Positions 12,280-22,865 of a stretch of DNA of 64,000 nucleotides are shown in pieces. Below the pieces are notes generated by a model. That model saw only the letters and a program-made list of their open reading frames with translations. It made no database searches and was not told where the DNA came from. Position 1 is the first letter of the stretch; each line of letters starts with the position of its first letter. Source of the DNA: Tenebrio molitor (taxonomy: Eukaryota; Arthropoda; Insecta; Coleoptera; Tenebrionidae). The translations under genes and the position numbers were made by a program. Where the stretch lies: NCBI RefSeq assembly GCF_963966145.1, contig NC_091052.1:1860001-1924000 (forward strand), given 5' to 3'.

Positions 12280-12660
12280 CGAAAAAGAATTACAAAACCG
12301 ATTAACTAACCTATGACAACAATCAACAACCACTCAACCAGAGCAAAGAGCCAGAAAGTAAGCCCAGAAAGCCACAGAGCTACAAAGAACACTTAAGTTT
12401 TTATCAAAACAATACAAAATAATCAACGTTACTTAACAGAATACCATAGAAAGAAACATTTTTTCTGCTCAGGTCCTGCTGAAGATCCTAGATCTTTTTT
12501 TTATATTAAATTTGCGTATCTCTATCTCTGATGGAAATTACATAAAAATTATGTAATGTTATGTAATTAATTATGTAAATTAGATATAAAAGAGTTTGTA
12601 GGTCCCGCAGTCGCTTCACATACCCAAGGAAATTAAAATAACATATCTTGTTCTTTTAAT

Positions 12661-12903
12661 CTAAAATACATTTATAAAATTCGAGAAAACATATTCGCTA
12701 TTTGTCGTTGAATGAGAATGCAACGTCCAATGTAAAAATATAGCGCTGATGGATGAGTCAAAAGTTTCTTTGGCTAATATGAACAAAAACGAAATTCCTG
12801 TACTGTTTACTGTATAATAGCCACTTTTTACTGATCCTTTAATAAGTATGCCTACAACTGTTACATCAAAAAACAACAAATTAATATTAACTCCATCTTT
12901 GCT
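12661..12903 (-). CDS. Possible terminal exon, unidentified protein
   Basis: An 80-codon open stretch follows a strong minus-strand acceptor (TTTTTATTTATTTTTAG) at 12904 and runs to TAG. It reads SKDGVNINLLFFDVTVVGIL and then a mixed hydrophobic sequence ending SNFINVF. I do not recognise it. No matching upstream exon with a good donor in the right phase is visible between it and the FUN14 gene; a short ATG-led stretch near 13010 is out of phase. It lies between IntS10 and the FUN14 gene on the same strand. It may be an exon of an unrecognised small gene or simply chance. Confidence 0.25.
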   Translation of the reverse strand, partial: SKDGVNINLLFFDVTVVGILIKGSVKSGYYTVNSTGISFLFILAKETFDSSISAIFLHWTLHSHSTTNSEYVFSNFINVF

Positions 12904-13079
12904 CTAAAAATAAATAAAAACGCTCAGAATTTGATTATTTACATTGATATTAGATAATACTTTACAATAACACAGAATTATTGTATAAAATTTCAGATCC
13001 AAAATTGTTATACATCTCAATAAAGTAAAAATAAAATATATATGTATAAATAAATAACTTCATAAATACAATAAGAGCT

Positions 13080-13555
13080 TTAAAAAGCAATACCAATAAG
13101 GAAACCACCCAGGAAACCAGCTGTAAACACTTTATTCTTTGTTGCAAATACCCTGACCTAAAATTTAAAACTTTTTATGTCCCACACTTGCCTACATTAA
13201 ACCATTTATCACCTTATTAACTGCAGGACTGGTTTTGCTTATTTCATTAGTTTTTTTGTTAGCCAGTGCTTTTAAGGAATCCCAGTCATGTTTAACATAA
13301 CCTTGATGAAGAGCTATTTCATATATTATTATACTACTTCCAGCAAAAAATGCAACACCTTTCCCAGCATGTCCCAAGATAGCTCCTGTAAAACTAATTT
13401 TCCAATGAAATATTCAATGTATCAGAGTAAGGTGTAACCAACAATCCTGATGCTGTACCAATAGCAAGTTGTTTTGCAAAATTACTCTGGCCAAATAATT
13501 TGGCTGCTTGGTCAATAGACTGTTTTGCTTTATCACCTCCCATGTTTCCTTTCAT
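13080..13555 (-). CDS. FUNDC1: FUN14-domain mitochondrial protein
   Basis: Three exons (13443-13555, 13213-13393, 13080-13157) join in frame to 123 codons plus stop. FUN14-domain proteins are small outer mitochondrial membrane proteins; the best known, FUNDC1, is a mitophagy receptor. The domain is seen as QLAIGTASGFFTGAILGHAGKGVAFFAG, then IALHQGYVKHDWDSL, and a C-terminal membrane segment FTAGFLGGFLIGIAF that matches the usual GGFLxGxA ending. The acceptor of exon 2 (GAAAATTAG) and the 78-nt last exon were chosen because they alone restore these family blocks; reading straight through exon 2 would end the protein early at 13192. The N-terminus is short (about 30 residues) and I see no obvious YxxL LC3-binding motif there, so a mitophagy role is uncertain. 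Confidence 0.85.
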
Positions 13556-14258
13556 TTTCGAAAAGCTTAATTTTCACAGTAGTATATACCTAAAACGTAC
13601 ATTAAATAACACGATATTACCTTCTTGTCTGTCGAAGATGATAGAAATCGGCATGTGATCTTACCAAAATAAAATATAAACATTCATTTAAATAAATTGA
13701 CAATTCTATAAATAGTTGTCATTTTGACTTTGTAAAAAATGTCAACAAAAACACAGCTCTGTATTGTGGGTTGCCCACACACAATCTATGACGCAACGTT
13801 TTAACCTTCAATTTAAAGAAGAAAGTAATTCAAATTATTAAGCATGGCTATTCGTTATTCAATGACCGCAAAAAAATAACAAAAAGATTAAATCATGTCC
13901 CTACAATGCACCAGACCGAGGAAGAAAAAAGAAGTGTTTCTTTTCGTTGTGGTTATGCCAATTCTTGGTTGGCGATCACATGTAAACAATTGATAGATCC
14001 TATAATTCACTCCTATGATTACAACACTCGCCTATGGCTTGTGCCACCAAATTCATTCTCGATAAAGACGATAAAAACACAACCATTTATAAAAAAAATA
14101 TTTATTCCATTCTTTCTATTGTTTATAAAACATAAAAGCAATGCATTTTCACTAACGAGATTCATTCAAGTTTATAAAAATCAATATCTAAATCACATAA
14201 CATTGTGCAGTCTAATTCACTTTGCTGCCAAAACTTAATAATAATACAAAAATCGGTA
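13556..14258. other. Intergenic DNA between FUN14 gene and Tejas
   Basis: AT-rich. A 110-codon plus-strand open frame at 13906-14238 shows no recognisable domain and runs into the 3' flank of the Tejas gene, so it is not called. The 5' flank of the FUN14 gene occupies the left part. Confidence 0.5.
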
Positions 14259-17200
14259 CTAAACCTTTTTGTTTCCAGGAGAAAAGGGATTACTTAAATA
14301 ATTATTGGGGCCATAAATTTGGTTGTTATAACTTGGCAAATTAAGTGGTTGTTGTAAATACATCGCATTATAACGGAATTGATCCGGCCTCAGCTGAGGA
14401 ACACAATTACTGGGGATTGGTTGTACAAAGGGTACACTACTAAACTGGTTCTGGGGCTGCACCGTATAAAATGCATTATTCAGTTGAGAAAACTGAAACC
14501 CTTGATAGTACGGATTGTTTGTAAAACAATTCGGAATGTAATTATACAAATTAAGAAGATTTGGATTCCACGCCATTCTGTTGGGGACATTTAAAGAACT
14601 AAATCCAGGAGGAGTTCGAATTCGCCGATTCACTTCCACTGTCTGGTCCGCTTCATTTTTGTCAGTTGATCGGAAAGAATCTGACGATGACAAAGTTACG
14701 TTCCCGAAATTATTCGAATTATTTAATAAATTAGCCTTGTCAATGTTAACTTGTTTGTTATTTTTGTAACAACAAGAGCGTGTTGTGTTTAAATTGTTAA
14801 CAATGTTCTCTGTTATTTTGTCCTCTGCAGGTTTAGCAAATATATCTAAAATATCATTTTTGGTCGCCGTTGTTTCTATGTCCTTCAAAAACGGGTTGGT
14901 TTTACGGAAAGGATTTGTCTCGCTCCATTCGTCAAGAAACGGGTTGGTAGAATTGCACGATTTGGTATTGTTAAACACTGCCGAATCACTATTACTTAAA
15001 TTTAGTTCGTTAAAACTCTTATTTAGACTACTGAAAGACGCATCTTGTGAGTAGTCGCAAGCGTTCAATTGGTCCCCACTTGAAACAAAATTTGCAGATG
15101 TATAACTTTCACATAATGGTTTACTTTTAGAACTGTCATTGTGGGAGCTCTTTCCATGTATTAGGTCTGAAATACGCTTTTTATTACAAAAGTACTGTCT
15201 CAATGATTTATCCTCGCCATTCTCATCATTACTACGCTCTATTTTAGACACATTTTGAGAATTAGCTCGCGTTTGTTCACTACACTTTTTTTCACCGTTT
15301 TCTTGCACAATGTCCTTGATATCATCCAGTATACAATCGGGAAATAATGAAAAGTCAAATTCGACTTTCTTGTGGAAAGGAGGTATACACGATTCTACAG
15401 TTTTGCCACTGTAGAATGTTTCATGTTGTTCTTGGATGGCATTAACACTTTCTGAATAATATACGTCAAAATATTGAGGCATAAAGTGGTGCAGTGGTAT
15501 GCTATGAACAGCAATATACTTTCGTTCTTCTGGTGTGGGGGCCATTCCTGATTCGATTTCGTAAAACTCTGGATATAAATGTAAATACTTTACTTTTGGC
15601 ATACAGTCCAAATCTGAGAAGGTTGATTTCCTTTCCTGCAAAAGAAACACTTTCAAATTAAGCTTTTTTCTATCACTGTTAAAAAAACTGTTCTATATTT
15701 CACCATTTTTATGGTGGTAATAGCGAAACGAAGTAAAAAGCGTTTAAAAAGTGCCGTCATCGAAATACATGCACTGAAATAACTGAATCATAAGAGTGCA
15801 TTGAAAACAATTGAAGTTGTCTCGCGATCTCATGGGATTGCCCACTTCCCATTAGTAAACTTGTACTTTTTTATGTACTTGTTGTATAAACAAATGTTGT
15901 TTGAAACTAATTTCATTTCCGAGTGACTCAGGTTATTTATATTTAAAAGCTTTCTACCATGGGGAAAGAGTATTTTGTTATAAAAAAAAACTTGACAATA
16001 AAAGAAAAAATACAACCTGTAGAAAACATATTACCTGATCTACATAAATCGCATGTCCCTCTTCAACGAGTACGTCATTTATGTAAAATATATGTTGTTC
16101 ATTCCTTATGTCCGCTAAATAGATTTCCAAAATATGGTCCTGTCGAATGAAATAAAAAAATCACAATTTTACAAACAAAAAATTCTTACTTTTTCATCGA
16201 TTCTCGTAAATTCCGCAACCATTGTTGCTTTTGATACAAGCTCTTCGAATCTATTAATACATTGAACGCTCCATGGACGATTTTCATGAGTGGGACAAAT
16301 ATTAGATAACCGCGCTCTGATAGCTTGACAAGGTACTTCACTAAATTGTTTAGGAAGAAACCAAATTTCATTGACACCAACGTTTTCTACAGTTCCGTAA
16401 TCAATAAAAAGTACCTAAAATGGACAATAGGATTACATGGGTACCGAAGACTAGAGAAAAAAAAAAAAAAACTAACCCGGACAGCATTTGGTAAGTTCGG
16501 TAACACATTCACAATAACGGCTCTGTGATACTGGTTTAAGTAGAAAGCTGTACAATATAAACCTTCTTCTATCAACAATTTGGGAATGTTGTAACGATCA
16601 CGATTAATTTTAAAAAAATTTCTATAATTACAACAGACATAATTTAGTATTAATGTAATTCATGTACAATGTTTATGCAAGAAATGAAAGGTCAACTCAC
16701 TGTAAATCTTTCATAAGGGATTCTAGGGGACCAAAAGCCATATACATCCAAAATTTGGAAATGTCATATATTTCTCCAATGTTAATGTCCAACAGGTCAC
16801 CAACTGCGGCATTAGCGGGAAAATGGCGTGGAATTTCGTCTGATAGACACAAAACATCCTTTGGTATCAACAACTGACTGACAGACCACTAAAATGAATT
16901 TTACAGGAATATGCAATACAAGCAAAAATTGACACACACACATCTAGTTTTGGTAATTCCAGTAAGAGATTTGTTGTAATTACATTTTCCTCTTGTACAG
17001 GTTGGTATGTAGTCATTTGTTTCTTGTCAAATTCAGCAACTGGTCGACTTTTATCATACAACATATAATCATCTGAACTTAATTGAACATAATGAAAAAT
17101 ATTAGACAGATCTGTGCACATTTCAATTAAAGATCTGTAATTATATTTTTTATAACAAAGATCCTTTTTGAACATTTTACTAAAACAAAATTATGAATTT

Positions 17201-18909
17201 TTATGAAGAAATACAACTGAGATGTAGTACCCATATTCCGTTGGTAATTTTGTACACCAAATGCCATTGGGAAATTGTAATATGAGCTTTCTTAAATTAT
17301 TTTGCACTTCTTCAGGAACTCTGTAAACGCACTCATCCATAAGTGATGATTTCTCACTAACGTCTTCATCATATGATGCCACAATTTTAACACAATCTAT
17401 TTTATTTGTTTCCGGTTTTTTATCATTTTGTGACTTTGGTGATACTGAATCTATTTCCGAATAAGTTTCAACTTTACACATATTGTCCCTACTGCTAGTT
17501 TCTTGTCTTAAAGGACTTGCAGTGTAATGTTGAGAATTATTATGTACATTGACCTGAAATGACTGGAAACCATTGTGTACAGGGTGACAATACTTTTGAG
17601 ATTGCTTCCAATAATTTTCTAAGTATTTCCTACAAAATTTGATTTTTTAAAGATTATACACTGCTTTTGTCATAACTTGACAAACTCTGCTCTCAAAGAA
17701 TTAACAAATTAAAATCCAGCTTTACCTGTTTTTCACTGGAGTTTTCTTTGTTTTCTGTTTCGATACCATCAATTTTATATGAGCTGATTTTTGTTTAATA
17801 ACGCCCTGTACTTCAGCTAACGGACCTGATCCAAAAACCTACAGAAACCAATATTGCACACATTTTTTCATCTAGTAGATAAAATTACTTTATCTCTAAC
17901 CGTGGGATAAGTTATACCATATCACACTCATTTTAGAAGTGTAATACACTTCTTATCCCATTGAGTGTGGTAATGAAATTATTACCGCACTAGTGCGCTA
18001 ATGAAATTGACAACTCACAAATGCAAGGCAACAAGCAAATTACGGCACCAAACAATAATTTCACCTTCGAAAAATATACAATTCCTGTTTGTTGTTATTC
18101 GGTAACAAAAACACGAGCATAGACCGCGTTGCTATCATCTTGAAAAAATATAGATCCTAACGTCACCTTGGTTTCGTTATTTGTACAACTAGTTATGAAA
18201 GTCATACTTTTTTTCATGAATTTGCAGTTTGATTCAAGGAAATAAGTGAAAAAAAGAGACTTTCATAACGTGTTGTACACACTATTTTTTTGTATATCGA
18301 TGTAAGTTGCGAAATTTGGTCTAAAAGGATTTATGAAAAATTACAACAAAAAAATAGGTATGCTTTGACAATCACCTTCAAGGAGATGGAATAAAATGAT
18401 GCAAAAAAGTACTGCTTTTACTACGATTTTTCGTGTAAAAAAGGGGCTACTTTCGCTACGATTTTTCATGTAAAAAAGTGCCACTTTCATTATGATATGC
18501 AAAAACATTTATTTTACTATCAAAGTGAGGGAGGATACAATTTTAGCAGTGATGGATAAAACTTTGTATGATATGTGATTACCCCAACTCAGCCTGCAGC
18601 CTCGTGGGCCAATTTTTCACAATATGTCTGTCTGTATTATATCCTAAATAACTATTACAAATTCTCACCTGCACTGTGTCTGGTATTGACCTGAGATAAT
18701 CTTCGACACTATTAAAGCCAAGACTTTGAAAAGGAATTTTATAACCTACAATTTCCACAAAATCGCAACATAGTTGTGCAACTGTAGATCTTAGCGGATT
18801 TGATGTCAGCAATCCTGTGATAATAGATTTTACTTCTGATGCGTTTGGAGACGCCTGCAAAGGACATTTTGTAATAATACATCACAAAAAAGAAAAACGT
18901 CTTTACCAT
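14259..18909 (-). CDS. tej: Tejas/TDRD5: LOTUS and Tudor domain protein
   Basis: Ten exons join in frame to about 992 codons. Tejas/TDRD5 proteins are germ-granule (nuage) scaffolds of the piRNA pathway; LOTUS domains bind Vasa-type helicases and Tudor domains bind methylated arginine. A first LOTUS/OST-HTH domain spans residues 2-75 (IPFQSLGFNSVEDYLRSIPD). A second lies near 205-275 (EEVQNNLRKLILQFPNGIWC...CTDLSNIFHYVQLSSDDYML). An extended Tudor domain lies near 325-500 (VGDLLDINIGEIYD, LYCTAFYLNQYHRAVIVNVL, VLFIDYGTVENVGVNEIWFL). The last exon is long (458 codons), low in conserved motifs and rich in Asn/Ser, with NPF repeats (STNPFLDEW, ETNPFRKTNPF). Coding starts with a 3-nt piece: the ATG at 18907-18909 is followed at once by a donor GTAAAG, and exon 2 begins at 18854. 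Intron 2 contains a dispersed repeat (18170-18505). Confidence 0.9.
18170..18505. repeat. Dispersed repeat in Tejas intron 2
   Basis: This segment matches 41605-41885 (an ALIX intron) in reverse complement. Shared marks include the region around ATAACGTGTTGTACAC, the AAAAGGATTTATGAAAAATT block and the repeated ACGATTTTTCRTGTAAAAAA units at its end. The nearby 17905-17990 also forms a local palindrome around CACTTCTTATCCCA. Non-coding. Confidence 0.7.
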
Positions 18910-19227
18910 CGCAAAAGCAATTGTCCAGATAATTTAGAGGTGTAAAACATGCCCACAGAAGACCAACTATTTGTTTGTCTATGCAGACGTTCACGCACAT
19001 GTCTATCTAACGTCTAAGATTTTCGTTTTTGTTGTTCATATCCTGTCATTTGTCAAAAATGTTAACTTTTTTTAATAATTCGAGCGGCAATGAAAATGTG
19101 TGATAATTTTGAAATCAACAGTTGATTCAAATTATTCTTAACCAATAACCATACTGTGACGTAAGCGTCGTATAAAAAGTGCGCGTAATACAAAAAAAAA
19201 GATAATAATAGTAATAATGATAAATAT

Positions 19228-19500
19228 AAGTAGGTAATCTAAGTAATAGAAGATATAAAGTCCATTCACGTTGGATTTTCCTCTCAAGGTCAAATAATTA
19301 AATTTTTTGGCTCTGTAATTATGTTTTGTAAATAGTGACCTGCAGGTAAACACCGTACAGGTTGGATTGAGCATTGCTAAATCGCATTATGTTGGTTAGC
19401 TGCATGTCACTATTTGCAAAACATAATTACAGAGCCAAAAAATTAAATTATTTGACCTTTAGAGGAAATTCCAACATGAATGGACTTTACCTAATGCCTA
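19228..19500. repeat. MITE with about 100-bp inverted arms
   Basis: The left arm (ending ...AAAACATAATTACAGAGCC in reverse complement) and the right arm (19400-19500) are inverted copies; both contain AAAGTCCATTCA, ATTTAATTATTTGACC-type sequence and CAAAACATAATTACAGAGCC. The centre is about 60 bp. The minus-strand open frame across it is a by-product. Confidence 0.85.
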
Positions 19501-19704
19501 CTTTTTACCTAATTGATTGCAGAAGCATTTAAGAACATTTTATAAAATAACCGAATATACTATTAAATTCAAATGATAAATTTTAATCAAGATTTCACAA
19601 GACGGATCATGTTCAAAATACCTACCGCTTTCGAGAAGATTAGAACAATGTTGTTATGTGACAGTGTACTATGTGTTTCATAATATTGACAATAAAGGGT
19701 ATTT

Positions 19705-19862
19705 CACGAGTAAATGAATACGAATACATTTTAATCGTCGTATTTTAACTTTTTCGTAAATGTCTGCGATAAATAAAAGTATTGGAAACAAAGCCATCAT
19801 GGAAATGTATTGTGGGTTGCATTTTCAATTCCGCCGGGCTCATTGCCACTCGTGAAATATCT
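19705..19862. repeat. Second copy of the 6.4-6.8 kb repeat
   Basis: Shares TACATTTTAATCGTCGTATT and the following AACTTTTTCGTAAATGTC with 6625-6680, then GTATTGTGGGTTGCATTTTC with 6770-6790. It lacks the left inverted arm present in the other copy. Confidence 0.7.
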
Positions 19863-20256
19863 GTTTCTGTTTGTCCACAATAAAATTGACATCATCATAT
19901 CAATCTTCGATCAATTGATTTCCAAGTTCCAACAAATCATTAACATCAAATAAACAAAAATAATTAAAGCAACACGGAAGATTTGTAAATAAATCGCCGG
20001 AGTGGCGCAGCTCTAGTGCAAAGATGGACGGGGCAGGTCAAATGCGCGCTACTTTCAACTTGCTTGAAAATTGCAACATTTTACAGCATTAAGCACTGAT
20101 TTCGGTGCCTACGACGGTAACGAGAACTAATTCAAGGCAAAAATAAGAACAATTGAACATTACTAGGTATGTTAAGAATGTGGCTGATGGTTTGAAGATT
20201 ACTCAAGAGGTTTCTTAGTGTCATATTTGCCTAAAATATTTAAGGGGGTGCAGCTA

Positions 20257-21937
20257 CTACGAGCCCTAACAACTAAATGTTCGGACAAATATACTAAAGA
20301 CACAAAAAGTATTGCTGTAGTTAGTAGAAATTTAATAATGCATTACGAATTGATGTAGAGGATAAAGATAATATTTTTCTGTTACAAAAAGACAATTTTA
20401 CTTGTGTATTACGTATACATCTCATATTTTAAAACAAAATGTTTAAATTTGACAAGTAAATGTTGGCAACTAAATGTTCGGACAAAATGCATATTTGTAT
20501 CTTTTTTAGTAGGCTCTGGAAAACAGTTGCTTATTTTGACAGTTAAAGTAACTGGTATCTCTTGCGTACCTAACAATTATAATATTTTTGATTTAATTTA
20601 AGTAAAAAATTGAGAATTTTGAACTGTAATGGGTCGTGGATTTGCAACAAACATTAAAATACGTGAAATTATCATTAAAAAATACTGCCAAGGAAAAACT
20701 GTTCGAAATATTGCAAATGCCCAAGTCTACAGTAGGAAAAAATTATGCCGAAACTGGAGAACTGAAGGTTAAAGGAAAAAGTCCAGGAAGACCGAGAATT
20801 GTTACCCAGCGTTCTCAAAGAAATTTAATTAAGATTTAAAAAAAAAATCGAAGAAATACTTTGCGGGATATCACTGCCCAATGGAATGACGAGTCTGGCA
20901 CTAATTTATCGCGAGAGTGTTGCCGAAAATGGATTCATAAGTCTGGACTAAGCTTTTACAAGGTACAAAAGTAAGCAAAATTTTGTGAGCACAAAATCAT
21001 TTTTATTTAGGCCAAGGAAAAGCCACTACTGACGGAAAAACAAAAGAAGAACAGACTACTCTGGGCCCAATCAAAAGTAAAATGGACGGATGAAGACTGG
21101 AGTAAAGTTGTTTTTAGTGATGAATCAAAATTCGACGTCTCTGTGGGAGATTATTGAAAAAGAGTCATTCGTTCAAAAGAAGAAGCGTTTCATAAAGACT
21201 GCCTAAAAAGAACTGTGAAGTTTCCGAAAAGTGTGATGATTTGGGGATGCATGTCTGCAAGAGGTTTGGGGAAATATCAATTTATTGAGGGTACGGTAAA
21301 TGCAGAAAAATACCAAGAAATTTTACAAAATAGTTTATTACCGACTCTTCAGTTTTTGTATCCTCAAGATGATTTTATTTTCCAACAAGATGGGGCAGCA
21401 TGTCACACCGCGAAAACAACTAAAAAAAGGTTCGGCGAACATAACATAAATGTTCTTTCATGGCCTTCAAATAGTCCGGACCTAAATGTCATCGAAACTC
21501 TTTGGCACAAAATGAAAAGCTATTTAAGAAATTACCCACAGAGAACAATTCAGGATTTAAAAAATCAAATTGAAAAAATATGGGCCAGTTTTACCCCAGA
21601 ATTTTGTGGGGATCTAGTAAAAACTATGTCCGCCAGGATTCAGGCAGTCATAAAAGCAAAAGGGGCCGTAACTGAATATTAAGTTTGTAAAACAGTATTT
21701 TGTCCGAACATTTAGTTGCCAAGTTTTTCTGTTTTAATTGTTTCATTTTTATTATTAGTTATTGTAATGTTTATTATATTCAATGATGTTCAGTATCTAC
21801 TGTGGTATATTATTTTTCACATTAAACTCTACGGTATACTTAAAAAAAAGGAAGTTATTTCTTTCAAATTTTTACTTTCTGCCTTCTTCACTAATAAAAC
21901 AATGCTTGTCCGAACATTTAGTTGTTAGGGCTCGTAG
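20257..21937 (+). mobile_element. Tc1-type transposon with doubled (IR/DR) ends
   Basis: The ends are perfect inverted repeats starting CTACGAGCCCTAACAACTAA and are flanked by TA on both sides (20255-20256 and 21938-21939), the Tc1/mariner target duplication. The core ACTAAATGTTCGGACAAA appears twice at each end: near 20272 and 20472 on the left, and inverted near 21700 and 21908 on the right. This is the IR/DR arrangement known from Tc1 elements such as Sleeping Beauty. Total length is 1681 bp. The interior holds a broken DD34E transposase. Near-perfect ends suggest moderate age or recent mobilisation in trans. Confidence 0.92.
20630..21682 (+). pseudogene. Broken Tc1 DD34E transposase
   Basis: The start MGRGFATNIKIREIIIKK is typical of Tc1 transposases. 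The frame then shifts near 20720, where the neighbouring frame continues with MPKSTVGKN and the GRPR motif (KSPGRPRIV), and a stop follows at about 20837. A further piece (LRDITAQWNDESG) is followed by a probable short intron (about 20961-21010). The catalytic core is still readable: FSDESKFDV (first Asp), FQQDGAACHTA (second Asp) and WPSNSPDLNVIETLW with the Glu 34 residues on. An in-frame TGA interrupts it after VGDY (near 21155). The last 155 codons (21215-21682) are intact. At least two disabling changes make it non-autonomous. Confidence 0.9.
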
Positions 21938-22865
21938 TAAAGTTTCCAAAACTATTCCTAAAGGGGACACTACTGTAAATTGAATAAAAAATGCCTGTTC
22001 ATATTCTTCAATCAGCGTATAATGATGGCTATTATTCAAGAGGATGAAAATTGCAACACGAGCCGTAGGCGAGGCGAGTCAAGTAAATGCACCTACAATT
22101 TCGTAGATTTTTCAAATCTAAGAATTGCACTTCTGTTTGAATTTCCGAAAAACTTCCTAAAGTACTCGTGTATTTCCAATTTTCATTCAGTCTCTCAGAG
22201 TTTTGTACTACAAATGTTTTTCCCTATTTCTCTAATTTTTCTATCTTAACTGCAAGCGAATTTGTTAATGTCCACGACGAGGCAATTCTTAATTTTAATT
22301 CTTGCCCTTTGATTTTACTTTGACCATTATTAAAAAGTTACTTCGACTAATAACCCAATCTGAAATTCATTGATTACATTTTTTCTTAATTTCAACTAAA
22401 ATTCCAAAATTTGTATTTTACTGCAACGTTTTTCCTAAGAGCATTTGCTTTATTAATTATTTTCATTAGTAACCCCGAGAAGTAGTATTTGAGCTTATTA
22501 AAGAAGTTAAAGATTTCTATTTTTCGAAAAAACCTTTATTGTTATTATTTTTCCCCTGTCTTTTTGTATTTAATTCAATCAGTTTAATAAATGCCACGTA
22601 ATTTCTTAAAAATGTTTTTCTTCTGCTGTTTTTTCATAAATTATAAAATTGAAGAACAAATACCCAATCAATTTTATCTAAAGGTAGAACAAACAGAGAC
22701 TTTGGACAGCGCTGAACCAAACCAGGACAATATAATTTTATGACCACCAATAAATTTTATCAGTACACTTTATTTGTTGTTCAATTCGTAAAAGTAGAGA
22801 AAGAAAATAACATTATTTTTAAAAGAAACTTTGGCACATTATTGGCCAAACACCATACGTGTAAA
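21938..22865. other. Intergenic DNA upstream of esterase cluster
   Basis: No recognisable gene. The sequence is AT-rich with short unconserved frames only; it presumably contains the promoter of the first esterase, but no convincing core promoter could be picked by eye. Confidence 0.5.

Noticed and set aside
13906..14238. 110-codon plus-strand frame downstream of the FUN14 gene's 5' flank
   Set aside because: No signal peptide, domain or splice context; composition matches intergenic DNA, and it overlaps the 3' flank of Tejas.
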